Shown piece after piece: positions 14,169 through 26,474 of a DNA stretch of 64,000 bases. The stretch lies in contig VYZB01000327.1 in assembly GCA_013397455.1 (NCBI GenBank), positions 578,433 to 642,432 on the forward strand, given 5' to 3'. The stretch's first letter is position 1. Each line of letters begins with the position of its first letter. Made by a program: the position numbers and the translations under genes. Under the pieces are notes generated by a model, which saw nothing but the letters and a program-made list of their open reading frames with translations, made no database searches and had not been told where the DNA came from. The DNA is from Crotophaga sulcirostris. Lineage: Eukaryota; Chordata; Aves; Cuculiformes; Crotophagidae.

Positions 14169-17100
14169 GCACCTATTACCTACGCATATATTTAGGTAAA
14201 GTTATATTTAGAAGATACAACATGATTTATCCTTCTCTGAGAATGAAAGAGAAAAGTTTCACAAAGCTCTCAAAAAGAAAGATTAGAGTCTTTGATAACT
14301 GGTGACAAATATCCACTATAGTGGTGAAAGTTACTTTTGAGGAATTTTGAAAAAAGAAGATGGAGTGGTAGGGAAATAGAGAGGGAGAGCAAGCTGGAGA
14401 AAATAAGAGAAAAGTAAGACTTTCCCCATTGGTCAGCTAGGGACAGAATTGTTGGGGTTCCGAGATGAGTATCCTCTTCTAAGCATCATTCCCCTTGTAG
14501 CAGGTCATCCTCCATAATATTTTTTCACACAGTAACTCTATCATTTTTATCAAGACCTATTTAAACTCTCTATGGTTGTTTCTGCTTAGGATGTGCTAGT
14601 ACTCTCTGGAGTATGTGTTGAATGAGGCATATGCTACTTGCTCCTGGTTGTTAAACTTGCTTCATGTATATTACTTGGTCTTTAAATCTTATATAAAAAC
14701 TATTACCAAAAGCTAGGAAAAGAGCGGAAAAGTTGACAAGATACATTAAGGAGAATTATCAATGCGCTATACCACCAAAGTGATTTTGCTCAAAGAAATT
14801 CTTTGGCAGTGTAGGATTTATTAAGATGATTTAACCTTAACATTGAATGCAAACAAATGCTGAAATATACAAATGTTGAAATATACAAATGTTGAATATT
14901 TTTTATTTTAAATTTAGACTGCAAAATATAAATTTGAATAGTGGGCCTATCTTTTGGAAGTGCTTTTTAATGCTGTGATCAGTATCAAGTAAGTAGGAAA
15001 GAAAGCGAGTTTATGGATGAAAAAGTGACGTGTAAGATAGTATAAAGCTGTAGTTGGGTGAGACAGCTACTTTTAGTAACAAAAAAAAAAAACCAAAATC
15101 TTCTTTTACTTCAAGATAAAACTCTTAATTTCAACCTATATATCTTAAACATGCATACATTTGGGATAGGTGAAATTCACAATTACTCTGCATTACGCAA
15201 TGAAGATAGATATGTCAAAAAAGGTAAATTTTATTACCTTAGTTTTGTCTGTTTTCTTGTTTTCCACAAAGTATTTTTGCTAAAAATTGTCATGTAAACA
15301 AAATTAGACCTGCTTTATGGGCTACTATCTGGCAAAATAAATAAAAAAGTTCAGAACCAGCATTTACCCCAGAAATTAATGACTTATTGACACAGGTAAA
15401 TTAATTGATATGTGTCAACTGTGCAAATTATGTAGAAGAGAGATTTTAGGGGAAGGAATACCTTGCATTCTCATAATTTATATTTATGCAAAGTCATAAG
15501 GCCTGGTTATGTATTTTACTTATTCCAAAAGTGAAATCTTCATACTAAGTATGGAAGTTCTTTCTTTAGTAATATTAATTACAAGTCTTAATTCCCCACA
15601 GATGAATTATAACCAGGTTCTACATCTATGGAACCATTCATCACCTCTCTCTGCTCATGCACTGTGGGTGATTACCTAGGTAAAGATCTCCCTTAAAACA
15701 TGTATAAAACAATTTTATGAATGCCAGGGTATGTGGGTGTGTGTACGTATGTAAATCTTAATACGTAAAAAGACAAATTATTTGATCTCCATCCAAAACC
15801 TGCTCTGAGAATGGATTATTCCTATACTGCAAATCTTCTAATGAGCAGTGGATGTCACAAGATAAAAATGTTCTTTTTTGTCACGTCAGATTGACTCTTC
15901 GACAACATGTTTTATAAGCTGTTCTAAAGTAGTATTTATCAATATATACAACCTAAACAATAAAACTGTTTCGTATCTTTTGACTTCCTTTTTCAATGCC
16001 AAGAGAAAACTTAAATAATGTTCAAAATGATTCTATATCAAAGAATTCATTATTTTCAGATAAATTACTTTGTGCAAGTGTTCAACTCTTTCTCCTTGGA
16101 AAAAGAGGCTTTTACTACTAATTTTCCATTCAGAAATTTTCACAGATTCTCTAGGTCTAGTCAAGTTTGATGAAGAGAAGATATACCAAAGAAACTACTA
16201 AATTCCTGCAAGTTCCTTGAAACTGGCAGCTGGGTAGATATAATACAGCCAAGCGAGCAGTCCCATGGACTAAAATATGTGTCCCTCTTTAAGTAGCTGA
16301 AAAATTTAAAACCATACAAAAGAAGCAAGAGTACAAACCAACATTAGGAGCAACATTCAGGTGGCATACTTCAGAAAATTTCATAGACGATATATTGGCA
16401 GAACACTAGTTTAAGTTTCCTTGCTTCAATATGGCCAATATTTGTAGCAGACTTAGACTATCAGTCTTTAAGTAAATAAACTATATTGTAAATGAAATCA
16501 TATACTGTTTCAACAACTATCTGCCTTTAAATATTCCTGCACACTGAGATTTATACTATATTAATATCCAGAATATTCCTTCCAGAATAAGGAATATTAC
16601 TGGTTTAGAAGATATAATTAGACATTTATGAACTTGTCGCTGCTTTTTGCCCAGTCTCCAAATTGGATCCATATCTTGTTATAGGAATCTTTTGATATTC
16701 CAAGGCATCTGGGATCTGGTGCAGCTTATGGACAACACTCACGCGCTGACATTTGAATCAAGACCTGCTCCCTTATTAAATGTCAGTAAGTTAGGATTTT
16801 CTTATTCAAGGGAAATTACCATCTGTTAAACTTGAAGAAAAACATTCAGTTATGGAAAATCACTTCAGACTGATTGCTTCAAACATGTGTTTTTCTTGGG
16901 ATAAGAGAAAAAGGACAAGGACATTTGTATGCTTTTTAAGTAGTAGTCCAGGAGAATTTAGTCTTCATGAACATAAGGAATGTTAATCATTAATTAGCTC
17001 CAGACAATATTTGATGAATTTTCTTCAATATGAGCTGAATAAAGATCAGTAATAACTACCATAGCAATTAATTAATCTGATTTATGTCACTGAGGTTTAC

Positions 17101-17654
17101 AAACATGTATAAATGTTGAAATTTTATCTGATAATAAGCTGACAAAAGAGAAAGAAAAAAAATATTTCCTCAGTTGAAAAGTTTTTCAAAATCAAAACAT
17201 GCAAATAAGAACATTACTGTCTGTGTAATAGTTTGTGTATCCATGCAGGTGACCAATCCTGACCTGTGGTGGCATCAACAAGGTAGAAACAAGAGGAATT
17301 TCAAGATTTTATAAACAACAGAAAGAAGCGAATGCATATAAAGATCACCCACTCTGACTTGTGGCACCACTAAGAAGACAGCAAAATGAAAAAAGCAAAA
17401 CACTAGAAAACATAAGGGGGCTTTCTAAGTGAAGTGTTTCTCATACCTGGTAACTGGCGACTGAGGGAGAAATTACCAGAACAATGATGCTTCAAGTAGC
17501 AAGTAAGGACATAAAGTCAACAAAACTATGTCCAATAGAAGACAGATAAAGAAAGGTGTGCTATTTCTTTGGGAAGAGATGTAGGATTATTAAGTTGAAG
17601 AATCTGGGAGTTTAAAAAGGATGAAAAAGATAAAATAATTTGAAGCAAATTAGA

Positions 17655-17962
17655 AAGTTGGAGAGGGATTTTTTTATAAGAGCATGTAGTGATAGGACAA
17701 CGGCTAATTGCTTTAAACTTAAAATGGTTAGATTTAGGTCAGATATAGGGAAGAAATTCTACACTATGAGGATGATGAAGCCCTGGAACAGCTTGCCCAG
17801 TGAAGATGTCAATGCTCCATCTCTGGAAGTGTTCAAGGTCAGGTTGAATGGGGCTTTGAGCAATCTCTTTGAGTGGAAGGTATCCTCCCCGACAGCAGGA
17901 GGGTTGGAACTAGATGATCTACAGTCCCTTCTAACCCAAATTTTATAAATCTGTGATTGATT
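17655..17962 (+). mobile_element. CR1 LINE 3' end (ORF2 C-terminus and tail)
   Basis: The plus strand reads FIRACSDRTTANCFKLKMVR, then a block ending in NAPSLEVFKVRLNGALSNL. This is the conserved C-terminal segment of CR1 ORF2 (pattern WN.LP.EVV.APSLEVFK.RLD.ALS). It runs into the typical 3' end: GGAACTAGATGATCTACAG followed by a decayed AATTTTATAAATCTGTGATTGA tail. It is heavily 5'-truncated, as most CR1 insertions are. The frame is open from 17640 to 17948 only because this block has not yet collected stops. Confidence 0.9.
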
Positions 17963-18378
17963 CCATAATATGATCCGGACTTCTCAGGAGCCCTCTTAAA
18001 CATTCTTGCACGTGATCACTGCTAATTGGAACAGAATATTAAATCTGTTGTTGATCCAGCAATACGTATGTCTTACTTTCTCTTTACAGTCAGGAGGACT
18101 TAGAATACTAAAATTAGTAAGGAAAATTAGTAAGGAAACACTCAGAGGGAACAGACTTTACATACTGACATTCCACCTGTCTATAGAATCAGTGAGGCTC
18201 TAGAGGACAATATTTAAGTCAACCTGCAAATGTAGGCAGTAGCTTCATGGTAGATAAAATAAAACAACTGCAATCAGTTATGAATGAAGGCAAGATTCAG
18301 AACCCCAAAATTAATCCAAGTATTTTACTACATTGAAGAACATTAGTCACCTACAGAGGCAAAGTCCTGTCTAAGTAT
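17963..18378. other. Non-coding stretch
   Basis: Nothing recognised. A 13-bp direct duplication (AAAATTAGTAAGG twice, about 18110-18136) is present. Confidence 0.45.
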
Positions 18379-18660
18379 CTAGTCCGTAGTCATCCAAATG
18401 CTGACAATCAACAAACCCCATGCTTGATTTGAGTCTTTGAAATAATACATAGTAGAAATAGAACGAAGCTCCTGTAAATGCTGGCCACATTTTTCATAGA
18501 TGCCTCTGAGAATATTAGCTCGTAGTTGTAATATGTGCTTCTCCATCTGAATTACAGAAGTGATAATATGTCTGAGAGCATTACTAAGTTCTTGTTTAAC
18601 AGACAGGTCAATCAGTATAGAAAAACATGATCCAATATCTCTCAGAACACAATGAGGACC
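18379..18660 (-). other. Unidentified 93-codon open frame without usable start
   Basis: The minus strand is open from a stop at 18661-18663 to a TAG at 18379-18381. The translation has a helix-rich, protein-like character, for example QMEKHILQLRANILRGIYEK followed by CGQHLQELRSI. The first methionine is internal. The upstream flank ends in AAATAAG after a moderately pyrimidine-rich run, which could be a weak splice acceptor. I do not recognise the protein. An open frame of this length is not rare in AT-rich DNA, so it may be chance, a decayed exon or a processed pseudogene fragment. Confidence 0.25.
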
Positions 18661-18663
18661 TTA

Positions 18664-20419
18664 TTTAAATGAAGTAAAGCAAAAAGTTGTTCTGCATAAA
18701 CACAGGAGAGGATACAAAACAAAATGAAAATATAGCTGGAGGGATCCTGGTTTTAATCAGGTAAGGAAGATTGGCTGTTAGACCAAGGGGAGATGAACAC
18801 AGGAGAAATTTATGACAGCTGACAAATTAATCCAATTCAAAAGCTGCTCTCTAAACTAATCATATTTTTTTAATCTTCCCCTTTGGTTTTCAATTTAGGA
18901 GTAAAAAAAATAAAGGCCCTGAATTAAACCACACTAAATGAATGTGAGGCAAACACAGATTCTCAGACTGTTTAGATTGCATTCAACTTAGCCATAACCA
19001 TTATAACAAAAGTAGCAGGTCCCTATTATCAAAACAGTTTTCTCTTTTGAGACAGTTTTTTTCTCTTTTTTTTTGGTAAAAATGTATGATAATTTTATAA
19101 GAACTGAGGACAAAATATTCACCACACCTATAGTGCAAATAAGGTTTTCTTATTCCAATGAATGTTATGCTCTGCCTGAAGTCAGAGCAAAATTTTCTAT
19201 ATATCAGAATGATTACAGCTTAAGATTTCTCCTAAGCATTCTTTCTCTGTCTCATCCATCTATTACACTATGGTTCTTCTGTGGATTAGAAAAGTGTAAT
19301 TTTCTTTTTTGTCTTTTTCATTTTAAATTAATCTACCCTCCGTCATTGCACTCAAACACAAATGAGAGCAGTGTTGCCAGAGAAGACATCTTAACTACGA
19401 CTGCATGATTAATTTTTTAACTAAAACAACGGAGAATAATGAGAAAATCTAAACAGTCTAAATGAAGTGTCTCAAACAAATTTTTAATTTACAAGATGAG
19501 AGAAAGAACTGTATACAGAGTCTCAAAACTAGCACTGGGAAAATTCACATGAAAGGGACTTGAGAAACCTATTTATAGAACAAGTAACACAAATCCTGGA
19601 ATCCTGCAAAGAACTAGCAGGTAAATCTAGGGTGTTATCCAATTAGATTGTAATTACAATTTGTGGGGTTTTGTTTTTTTTTCCAAAGTCAAGACCCCTT
19701 GAACTGTCATTGCTGGATGGTATTGGAGTCAGCTTTTAAAATAAGAATATGAGATAATATGAATGAAAAAAATAGTATTCGAAGAGCTTATTTCTACCAT
19801 CCCATAGAGTTTACATTTTACAGTGTACTTATCTGTTTTATATTAACATCACAGAGCTCTCATCTTTGATTAGGACTCCATTTGATTTTGACTGTACATT
19901 TGTTTACACAAAACCAAAGGTATTTTCCAAAGGTTAAATAACATGGACTTTACAAGAAAAAGTAATTAATTTTATTAAACAAGCTTATGTATATTATTCC
20001 TAATGTTGGTGGATACACATCTTTTATTGCCAGGAGCCCTCATCTCATGAAATGATAAATCTAGCTTTAGAAATGTTGATATTGAATTTGTCACATTGCA
20101 ATCTAATGGAATAAAACACTGATATGATGAAGCGTTACATACAATGTGCCGTATTGAGTTTATCAACGCCTGAAAAAAAGTGTTAATATAATAAAAGGTT
20201 TTATTAGATATCTGATACCTTTAACTAATAAAAAACACATTTTCATTAATGAAGTAAGTCAATTTCCTTCTCTTATATTTTATTACTATTACTTTTCAGT
20301 TTTTACATAACATATCTCTTCATTATTCCCTGTGCTGTCTTTAACTTTATAGTCTTCAACTTCTTTCTCAATTCTGATGTCTCCATCATTCTGAATTCCT
20401 TCTTTTAATTAATAGAAAT
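18664..20419. other. AT-rich non-coding stretch
   Basis: No repeat or gene recognised. The 111-codon frame at 19073-19408 (+) has no family motif, a composition typical of translated AT-rich DNA and no supporting context. Confidence 0.45.
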
Positions 20420-21135
20420 CATCTTCAGTTCAATCTATGGGATATGAAAAAACATATTTCTCAGGCTCCTTTACTACACCTTCAAGTTTTGATCTTTCCT
20501 TTTTAATTCAGTGTCTAAACAGTGTGGCACAAGACTCCTTCATTTTTCTTGCAGAGATTAAAGCATGATCCTATGACAGCAACTATTTTGGTTATAAAGA
20601 TTGAATGGTCTTCTCTATAAAGGACTTGAAACATCTTTCCTCCTGGTATGACAATATCAGTATTCCTTTCTCTAATTGTATTCTTTGCTGATGATGACAG
20701 ATATTCTTTGAATGCTTCTAGGACAAGCATTCCTCTTTTTCTTAGCACTACACATCCCCTACTCCAAATAACATTCAGGCAGCCCTTCATTAAATTTGTA
20801 GATGTTCATCCTGATTTTGACATTTGACAATTATTCTAGCAGGCAGCTGTTCTTTTGGCATTGTTTTATGTATCAAGAACACATAAGCTGGCAATATTAT
20901 ACCATCTGTTGACACTGTCAACATTATTGTAATGTGCATTTTTTAATTTTCAAAATTTTTATTATGATGAATGTTATGTCTCCTTCTTCAACAATGTAAC
21001 TTGATGTTTCAACTGCATTGCCCATTTGACTAAGCAGATAGTTATGATCTTTACATAATCCAGTCACATATTGCTGGAATGTCAGAAGGTAGATGTTGGT
21101 AAAACAAAGTTCTTTCCCAGAGGCAAAAAACATGA
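20420..21135 (-). pseudogene. Decayed pogo/Tigger-type DDE transposase
   Basis: The minus strand carries the DDE domain of a pogo/Tigger (CENP-B-like) transposase in correct order across three frames. First (21133-20936): TFQQYVTGLCKDHNYLLSQM then GNAVETSSY, matching the family block FQ.YVI.LRK...Y.LSQIGNADETPVYFD. Second (about 20935-20793): IMLTVSTDGIILPAYVF then KTMPKEQLPARIIVKCQ, matching VMLA..ADG.KLPP..IFK.KT.PK......V.C. Third (20790-20515): VIWSRGC, MLVLEAFKEYLSS, NTDIVIPGG, matching the LLVLDAFRGH and NTDLAVIPGG blocks. A trailing TEDD near 20430-20440 fits the GTEDD end of the domain. Frameshifts lie near 20935 and 20793. Two catalytic aspartates are changed (DET to VET, VLD to VLE) and the LQPLD motif is lost, so it is inactive. 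The N-terminal DNA-binding part is not visible; a CR1 tail lies at 21286. An alternative is a pseudogene of a domesticated host gene such as a TIGD or POGK relative. Confidence 0.72.
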
Positions 21136-21285
21136 AAACACATCATTCATGTTGAACTCTACTGTCACATATCTCCTCGCACTGGAATATTTTCTACTGA
21201 TAGCATTTTTTGATCTTTCAGTTTAATTATTTCCTCTGTAACTGGGTTTCATCTCTTGTTTGAATATGTACACAACTTAGAGTCA

Positions 21286-21362
21286 CAGAATTGCAGAATC
21301 ATTCAAATTGGAAAATTCCATCTAGTCCATCTTCCTACACAAAATTTGTCCATCATCAAATT
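21286..21362 (-). mobile_element. CR1 LINE 3' tail fragment
   Basis: TCACAGAATTGCAGAATCAT followed by a decayed GGAAGGGACC-like block and CATCTAGTCCATCTTCCT matches the reverse complement of the CR1 3' end. The copy is short, diverged and without ORF2. It sits directly upstream, in transposase orientation, of the pogo/Tigger relic. Confidence 0.55.
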
Positions 21363-23149
21363 CAGACCACATTTTTCTTCTATCTCCTATAAGCATGCTT
21401 TTTTGAGTCCACTGAATAATTTCTGAATCATTAGCACATGAAAGCTCCTGTCTCGACTGTTTCTATCCTCACACTTATGTCCCCATATATTGAAATTGCC
21501 ATGTCAAGGAAAGTCATTATTCTTTACAAGCATCACATATCAATATTACGAATTACCACATTATCTCTGAATGCATATTTCAACATGGGCAAAAAAGAGA
21601 CATGCAAGTTATCTAAATTCTGACGAAAGCTTGAACCAGAAGAGCATCCTGCTCATGGATATAATTCCTGATTGCTACAGGTTTTCCATGGTAGAGGACA
21701 TAAGATTTACAGTTTTGTAAACTGGAAGTTCATCTCTTCCATGACAGAATCTTCACGAACAATAGCTAGATTCCTGTGAGAGAAGGGAACCGTAACTTCC
21801 AGTTGTCCACTTCGAAGGAATACAGAGGTAAGTGGAGCAAATATTGTCATAAATGAACAAGGAAGCTGCTTTGAGATCCCATTACTACCTAGCATTTTTT
21901 CTTCTTTGTCTCAGAATGTAATAGATTCTACCTTTGAAAATGGATCCGTACAACACAATAGTTGCATCATCCCCCTGTCATGACTGATAGTGTCTGTCTA
22001 GATGAAAACCTCATTTAACCCTGTAGAAGGAACTCTAAGATTGTGGCTTTGGATACACTGCACCCAAGGAATTCACACCTTAGTGAATCCTTCTTACTTA
22101 AAAACTTCTCTGGGCTGTATCACATGCCTTAGTGGGATTTTGTTAGGAATCAAGAATACAGTCCATCCCAATAACCCCACCATCAGACCATGGCTCAATC
22201 CCATACCTACCTCTGAGGTTAGGAATACTGCCTTCCAAAATATCTCATCACAGTGGACTTTGGATAGTTCTATATTACTGCAAATTCTCATTTGATCTCT
22301 CTCTAGCAACAACAACAAAAAAAAATCTCACAGAAACTGCAAACAGACACAGATCTAGAACAAATTCTTGAATAAGAATCAAAAATGCATTTGGTGCATT
22401 TCAGCTAAATGGAACATACATTCAAAATTAATGATTAACATTCCTGGCAGACTAGGTGATGACCCTGTAAAGGTTGGTTTTTTTTGTAAAAATTCAGTTA
22501 CTCTTCAAGCACGTTAAGTATCAAGGCAGATTCACTAATGGATTTAAATGAAGAAACTGTTTAATTGATTCGGAGTTACACTGACTAGTATATGGCCACC
22601 CAACAGTAAGGCTGCTTGCAGTGGGTCAAACGTAGCACTGATTTTCCTTGATCCACCTCTTTCTTCTCCAGGCTGGAGCCACAGGATTGTACAAATGTAG
22701 CCACAATCAGAAACCACACTTTATCACTGAATTGAAAATGTCTTCAAACTCAATTCACTGCCACTGTCTTATGTCCAGAGCAGTAGATTCCCCAGTTCCT
22801 TTTCTTCACTTAAAGATCAACCTGTACCACTCAACTCAGTACGTAGTAAAACATATGATCGCAAACATCATCCCATACAGTGAAGAATAATTAGAGATGG
22901 GGTATTCAGTTTTATTAAAAAAAATAAATTATCTGTATAATAATAAAAGATGAGAGACAAAAATAATCACATCTTCTTTCTGATGAAGTCTCAACTCCTG
23001 TAGTCACAGTTAGACAGTCAAGGACAAGTACAAGAATAAAACAAAGTGACTATGTGCTTTCCCACAGAGAAGAAAGCTTTCCTTACCAAGCATGGATTGT
23101 CACCTAGCAATATCATGGGTGGACTGTAAAATCCAGTGGAAAACTGCGG
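21363..23149. other. Non-coding stretch, unassigned
   Basis: No recognisable family. Frames at 21707-21895 (-), 22002-22295 (+), 22094-22318 (-) and 22648-22890 (+) are 62-97 codons with no motif I can place. The stretch is somewhat less AT-rich than its surroundings and could contain an old unrecognised repeat or pseudogene. Confidence 0.4.
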
Positions 23150-23890
23150 ACCAGGTGGAGAATTCACTGGACTAATTGGGCTCAAAGGGTAGTTCTCAAT
23201 GTTTTGAAGTGTAGCTGGTGATCAGTAACCTGCAGTGGCCCCAAGGCAGTTGGAATAAAACTGTGCAATAGTACACTTGAATGACAGCTGTATAGAAAGC
23301 AGTTTTGCAGAAAATAACATTGGGATCCTAATGGACCCAATGAGTACGCACATGCCCATGCAGCGAAGGCCAGCTGCATAGTGGGTTATATTAGTAAGAA
23401 TGAAGACAGCAGATTGTGGAAAGTGCTTATACCAATCTACGTAGCTCCTGTGAAACCACATCTGGAATACGGTGTCCAGTTTGGGGCTAGACAGAACAAG
23501 AAAGATATCAGCAAGCTGCAGCAAGTCCAATGGAAAGTAACTGAGACCATTAAGGTGCTGCAGCTCATCACATATAACAGGAAGCTGAGACAAATGGATT
23601 TGTTCAGTCTTAAACGGAGGAGATTAAAAGGGGAACCCATTGTTGCCTGCAAATGCCCAATGAGAGATATGCAGCAAAAGAACAAAAGTCAACAGGCACA
23701 AGTTCCAGCTAGGGACATTTCAGTCAGATATTAAGATTCTTTTATTTTATTTTTTTTTTTTAATTAGGACAAGTAGACAAATACTGGAAAAAGCTGCACA
23801 ATGATGTCGTGGTATCTCCACCTTTGATTGCATCCATTCAGAAGTCAGGTGTGTAGGATAGCTGGCAACTTGATCTAATTCTGAAGACCA
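23150..23890 (+). mobile_element. CR1 LINE, ORF2 3' half with internal deletion
   Basis: Plus-strand sequence follows the CR1 ORF2 order. GGGCTCAAAGGGTAGTTCTC (about 23179) is the RVV.NG block of the reverse transcriptase. A stretch like ENNIGILMDP follows, then VKPHLEYGVQFGARQNKKDI (the V.P.LEYCVQFW.P..KKDI block) at about 23450-23510. Next is QMDLFSLKRRRLKGEPI at about 23590-23640, and finally a decayed version of the CACTGG..CAGGCTGCCC 3' segment at about 23790-23880. The catalytic YADD region between the first two blocks is missing, so part of the palm was deleted. Multiple stops show it is old. Confidence 0.85.
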
Positions 23891-25274
23891 TCAGGCCTTC
23901 TTTTCAAAGTTTCATAGAACTTTAAATAGACTGGTGTTTTCCTTGTTGGTATTGTTTTCAGGACACATTTTGTAGTAAAATTTTGTGCTTTTCATTTTTC
24001 CTGCAGAAAATTTGCAATCATCATTCTTGAAGTTCTCAAGCTAGCAATAGCCAAAACTCTGAGCATTAGGACCTGCTCTGTAGAAATACAAGTCTAGGTT
24101 GCCTTTCTTGGTAGAGGTTGGTCTACAGATGTGATGTCTGTCTACAGCTTGAACGCATCACTGAGAATAGACATAACTGCATTTGACAAGCTCTTAAATA
24201 GAGATTCAATAGCTTTTTTTGTACAATGCGTTACTTTACCTACTCCTTCAGAATTTCCGAGAAACAAAAAAAGTAGGTAAAAATAAATTCAACATTATCT
24301 TAATAGTACTGCCTAACACTGTTTTCCTAGAGAGAACCAGCCCATAGGAGTAAATTTTTACATTCTTTGCTTCTTCCCGCACGCTTCATCATTTTTCATT
24401 GACCAGTACATTGAGGCTATATTTGTATTTATCTGTTTGCGTTTACCAACTCTGTTTGGGGATACTGAACAGTCATTATTATTCCTGGACACATCTTGAA
24501 GAAAATTCCAGTCTGTTATTGACATCCAGATTTCTTTCCATAGAAACAATGACTTATAGTGTGTAGGTGAATTCCAGTGTTTCTGAGTCACATATAGACG
24601 TGAGATGTGGGTGGAATGTGAACCCTAGCCCTGGACTGGACTTTAAAAGGTCTCCATTATATTTACAGATCTAATTGTCTCTAAAAAACTCTATCTAATG
24701 CATAAGATTATATTTTTTAAAAGTGTTATTGTTACACAATGAACACACTGGAGATTTTTTTCAAATGTGTTTGCTTAAAAAGGCTCAATCAAAATCATGT
24801 GCATAATTGTAATTTTGAGCAGTGTGTTATTGTGAAAGAGAGAAGTAAAGTTGATACTAGATGTTGGCCCCTAGGTTACGTGATAAACAGGTATTTTTTA
24901 TCCATAACTTGCAAACAAGATTCCCTAGATAACAACAGTATTCTGTTGCCATTATTTGACCATTAAAGGTCATTCACTTAATGCTGGTAGTTCAGGCTTT
25001 TATGCATTTAGTGATATATAAAAAGGTATATAACACAAAGAGAACCTAATGGTAGTCAAGATTTGTCCTTCACTTTTCACTTCTTGCAAATCAATTGCAT
25101 GCATAAACATAACACAACAAATTTACACAACAAAATTAAGGGCTGAATTTCAGGTTTGGTTGGAAATGCACATTATTAATCTTTATAATCTTATAATATG
25201 TCAGTTTCTTTAGCTCTTTAATAATTTTTCTTCAATTTTCTGAATATCCCAAGGAGTGAGATGCCCATAAGTAA
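23891..25274. other. AT-rich non-coding stretch
   Basis: Nothing recognised. Open frames at 24358-24591 (-) and 24739-24966 (+) lack family motifs. Confidence 0.45.
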
Positions 25275-25495
25275 GTGCAATGTTCCAGATACAGCCTCAA
25301 CAGAATCATCTGTCTTTCTTATTATTTTTCCTCTAGAGGTATTATCCTACCTTCCTCAAGGTTTAACCTCATTTTGTTGTTTCTACCCATATTTATGATC
25401 TTTCTAAACCCCTTTAGATTTTTAACAATTATCTTGGAAGAATCAACCAATTTAACACCCCATGATTTTATCTCCAGCTCTACCTGATTAACAAG
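25275..25495 (-). mobile_element. Possible ancient CR1/L3-type LINE fragment
   Basis: Read on the minus strand, the nucleotide pattern resembles the end of the reverse transcriptase of an old CR1/L3-like LINE. GGGGTGTTAA is followed by GATTCTTCCAAGATAATTG and then AGAAACAACAAAATGAGGTT, which recalls the block encoding ADDTKLG..N..ED...IQ.DLD.LE.W...N.MKFN. After an internal gap, TGTTGAGGCTGTATCTGGAA resembles the VRP.LEYC block. No frame is intact. This is recognition of a very diverged pattern. Confidence 0.4.
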
Positions 25496-26261
25496 TTAAC
25501 AAAACCCGAATCTAATAAGGGTAGTGTTTTACAACCTCAGTGGACACACCTTCATACCCATTTTATACAGTGTAATTTGCCTTTTCTAGGTTTCAGGCAA
25601 TTTCAAAACATATCTTGATAACTCAAGGAAAAATCAATTTTCTAAGTCTGATTTTATGAGATATAGTATCAAAAGTGTAACCAAATTCCAAATCTTTGTC
25701 TATTTCTTAAGTGGCCTGAGGAAGAAGTTGATCTTTAACAAGTGTAACAAAAATAAACATAAAGCTCATATATCTTAGCTACTTAATTTGAAATATGGTC
25801 TGAAAATTTTTGTATGTGGCTGATATTTACTAAAGTATATACATTCATAGTTTACGCTTTACATTGGGTTTTTGTTAAAATAGTTTATTTCATTCTCCTT
25901 AGAGATGAGCATGTTAATAAATATATAGCAACACATGCACTAAAACTGATCTCCATCAAGTACAATTTGTTTCCTTTTTTCAAAAAATCACCAAGTTATT
26001 GTATTTGCCCTAAAGTACTCAAACAGCACTGATAAATGATACTTGGAGATACTGGACATCTACTAAGGCTCTGTGCTTTAGTAAAGGATACTTTCTGAAG
26101 ACCAGAATTTTTTCAAAGTTTCCATGTCATAATTGGTGTAATTATAGTAAATACACAAGAGTGAAAGTAGGAAGTTGTATGAACAGCAACATGTTTTTGT
26201 AAGAAACTACTAAAATATTTTTTAATTCATGGGGAGCTAATTCTTAATTCATAGGAAGCAT
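25496..26261. other. AT-rich non-coding stretch
   Basis: No recognised gene or repeat. Confidence 0.45.
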
Positions 26262-26474
26262 GCTGTATGGTTTATATGAAGACTGGCTGAGAGAACTGGA
26301 ATTGTTTAACCTGGAGAAGAGAAGGTTGGAGGGAGACCTTATTATTCTCTACAACTACCTAAAAGGAGGCTGTGGCAAGTTGACTGCTGGTCTCTTCTAC
26401 GAGGTAACAAGTGACAGGACAAGGGGAAATGGCCTCAAGTTGTGCTAGGGAAGGTTTGGATTGGATATTATAGA
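26262..26474 (+). mobile_element. CR1 LINE fragment, ORF2 C-terminal part, 3'-truncated
   Basis: The plus strand reads [20 protein letters not shown], then [13 protein letters not shown]. These match the CR1 ORF2 segment L.ELGLFSLEKRRLRGDLI and [28 protein letters not shown] and GGAAATGGCCTCAAGTTGTG follow. The match stops at about 26474, just after the GGATATTA of the usual TTGGATATTAGGAA, and no 3' tail follows, so both ends are truncated. This copy looks younger and better preserved than its neighbours. Confidence 0.9.

Larger units (their letters stand above)
6336..17654. other. Long AT-rich desert without recognised genes or transposons
   Basis: Over 11 kb I recognise only two short CT-type microsatellites (7259-7273 and 14154-14168) and a tiny tandem duplication (TGAAATATACAAATGT twice, about 14861-14893). 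Frames such as 11492-11716, 13079-13336 (-) and 15058-15297 have no family motif. The stretch may hold unrecognised old repeats or conserved non-coding elements, which cannot be judged without alignment. Confidence 0.5.

Noticed and set aside
19073..19408. 111-codon plus-strand open frame.
   Set aside because: Hydrophobic, AT-driven composition with no motif and no context.
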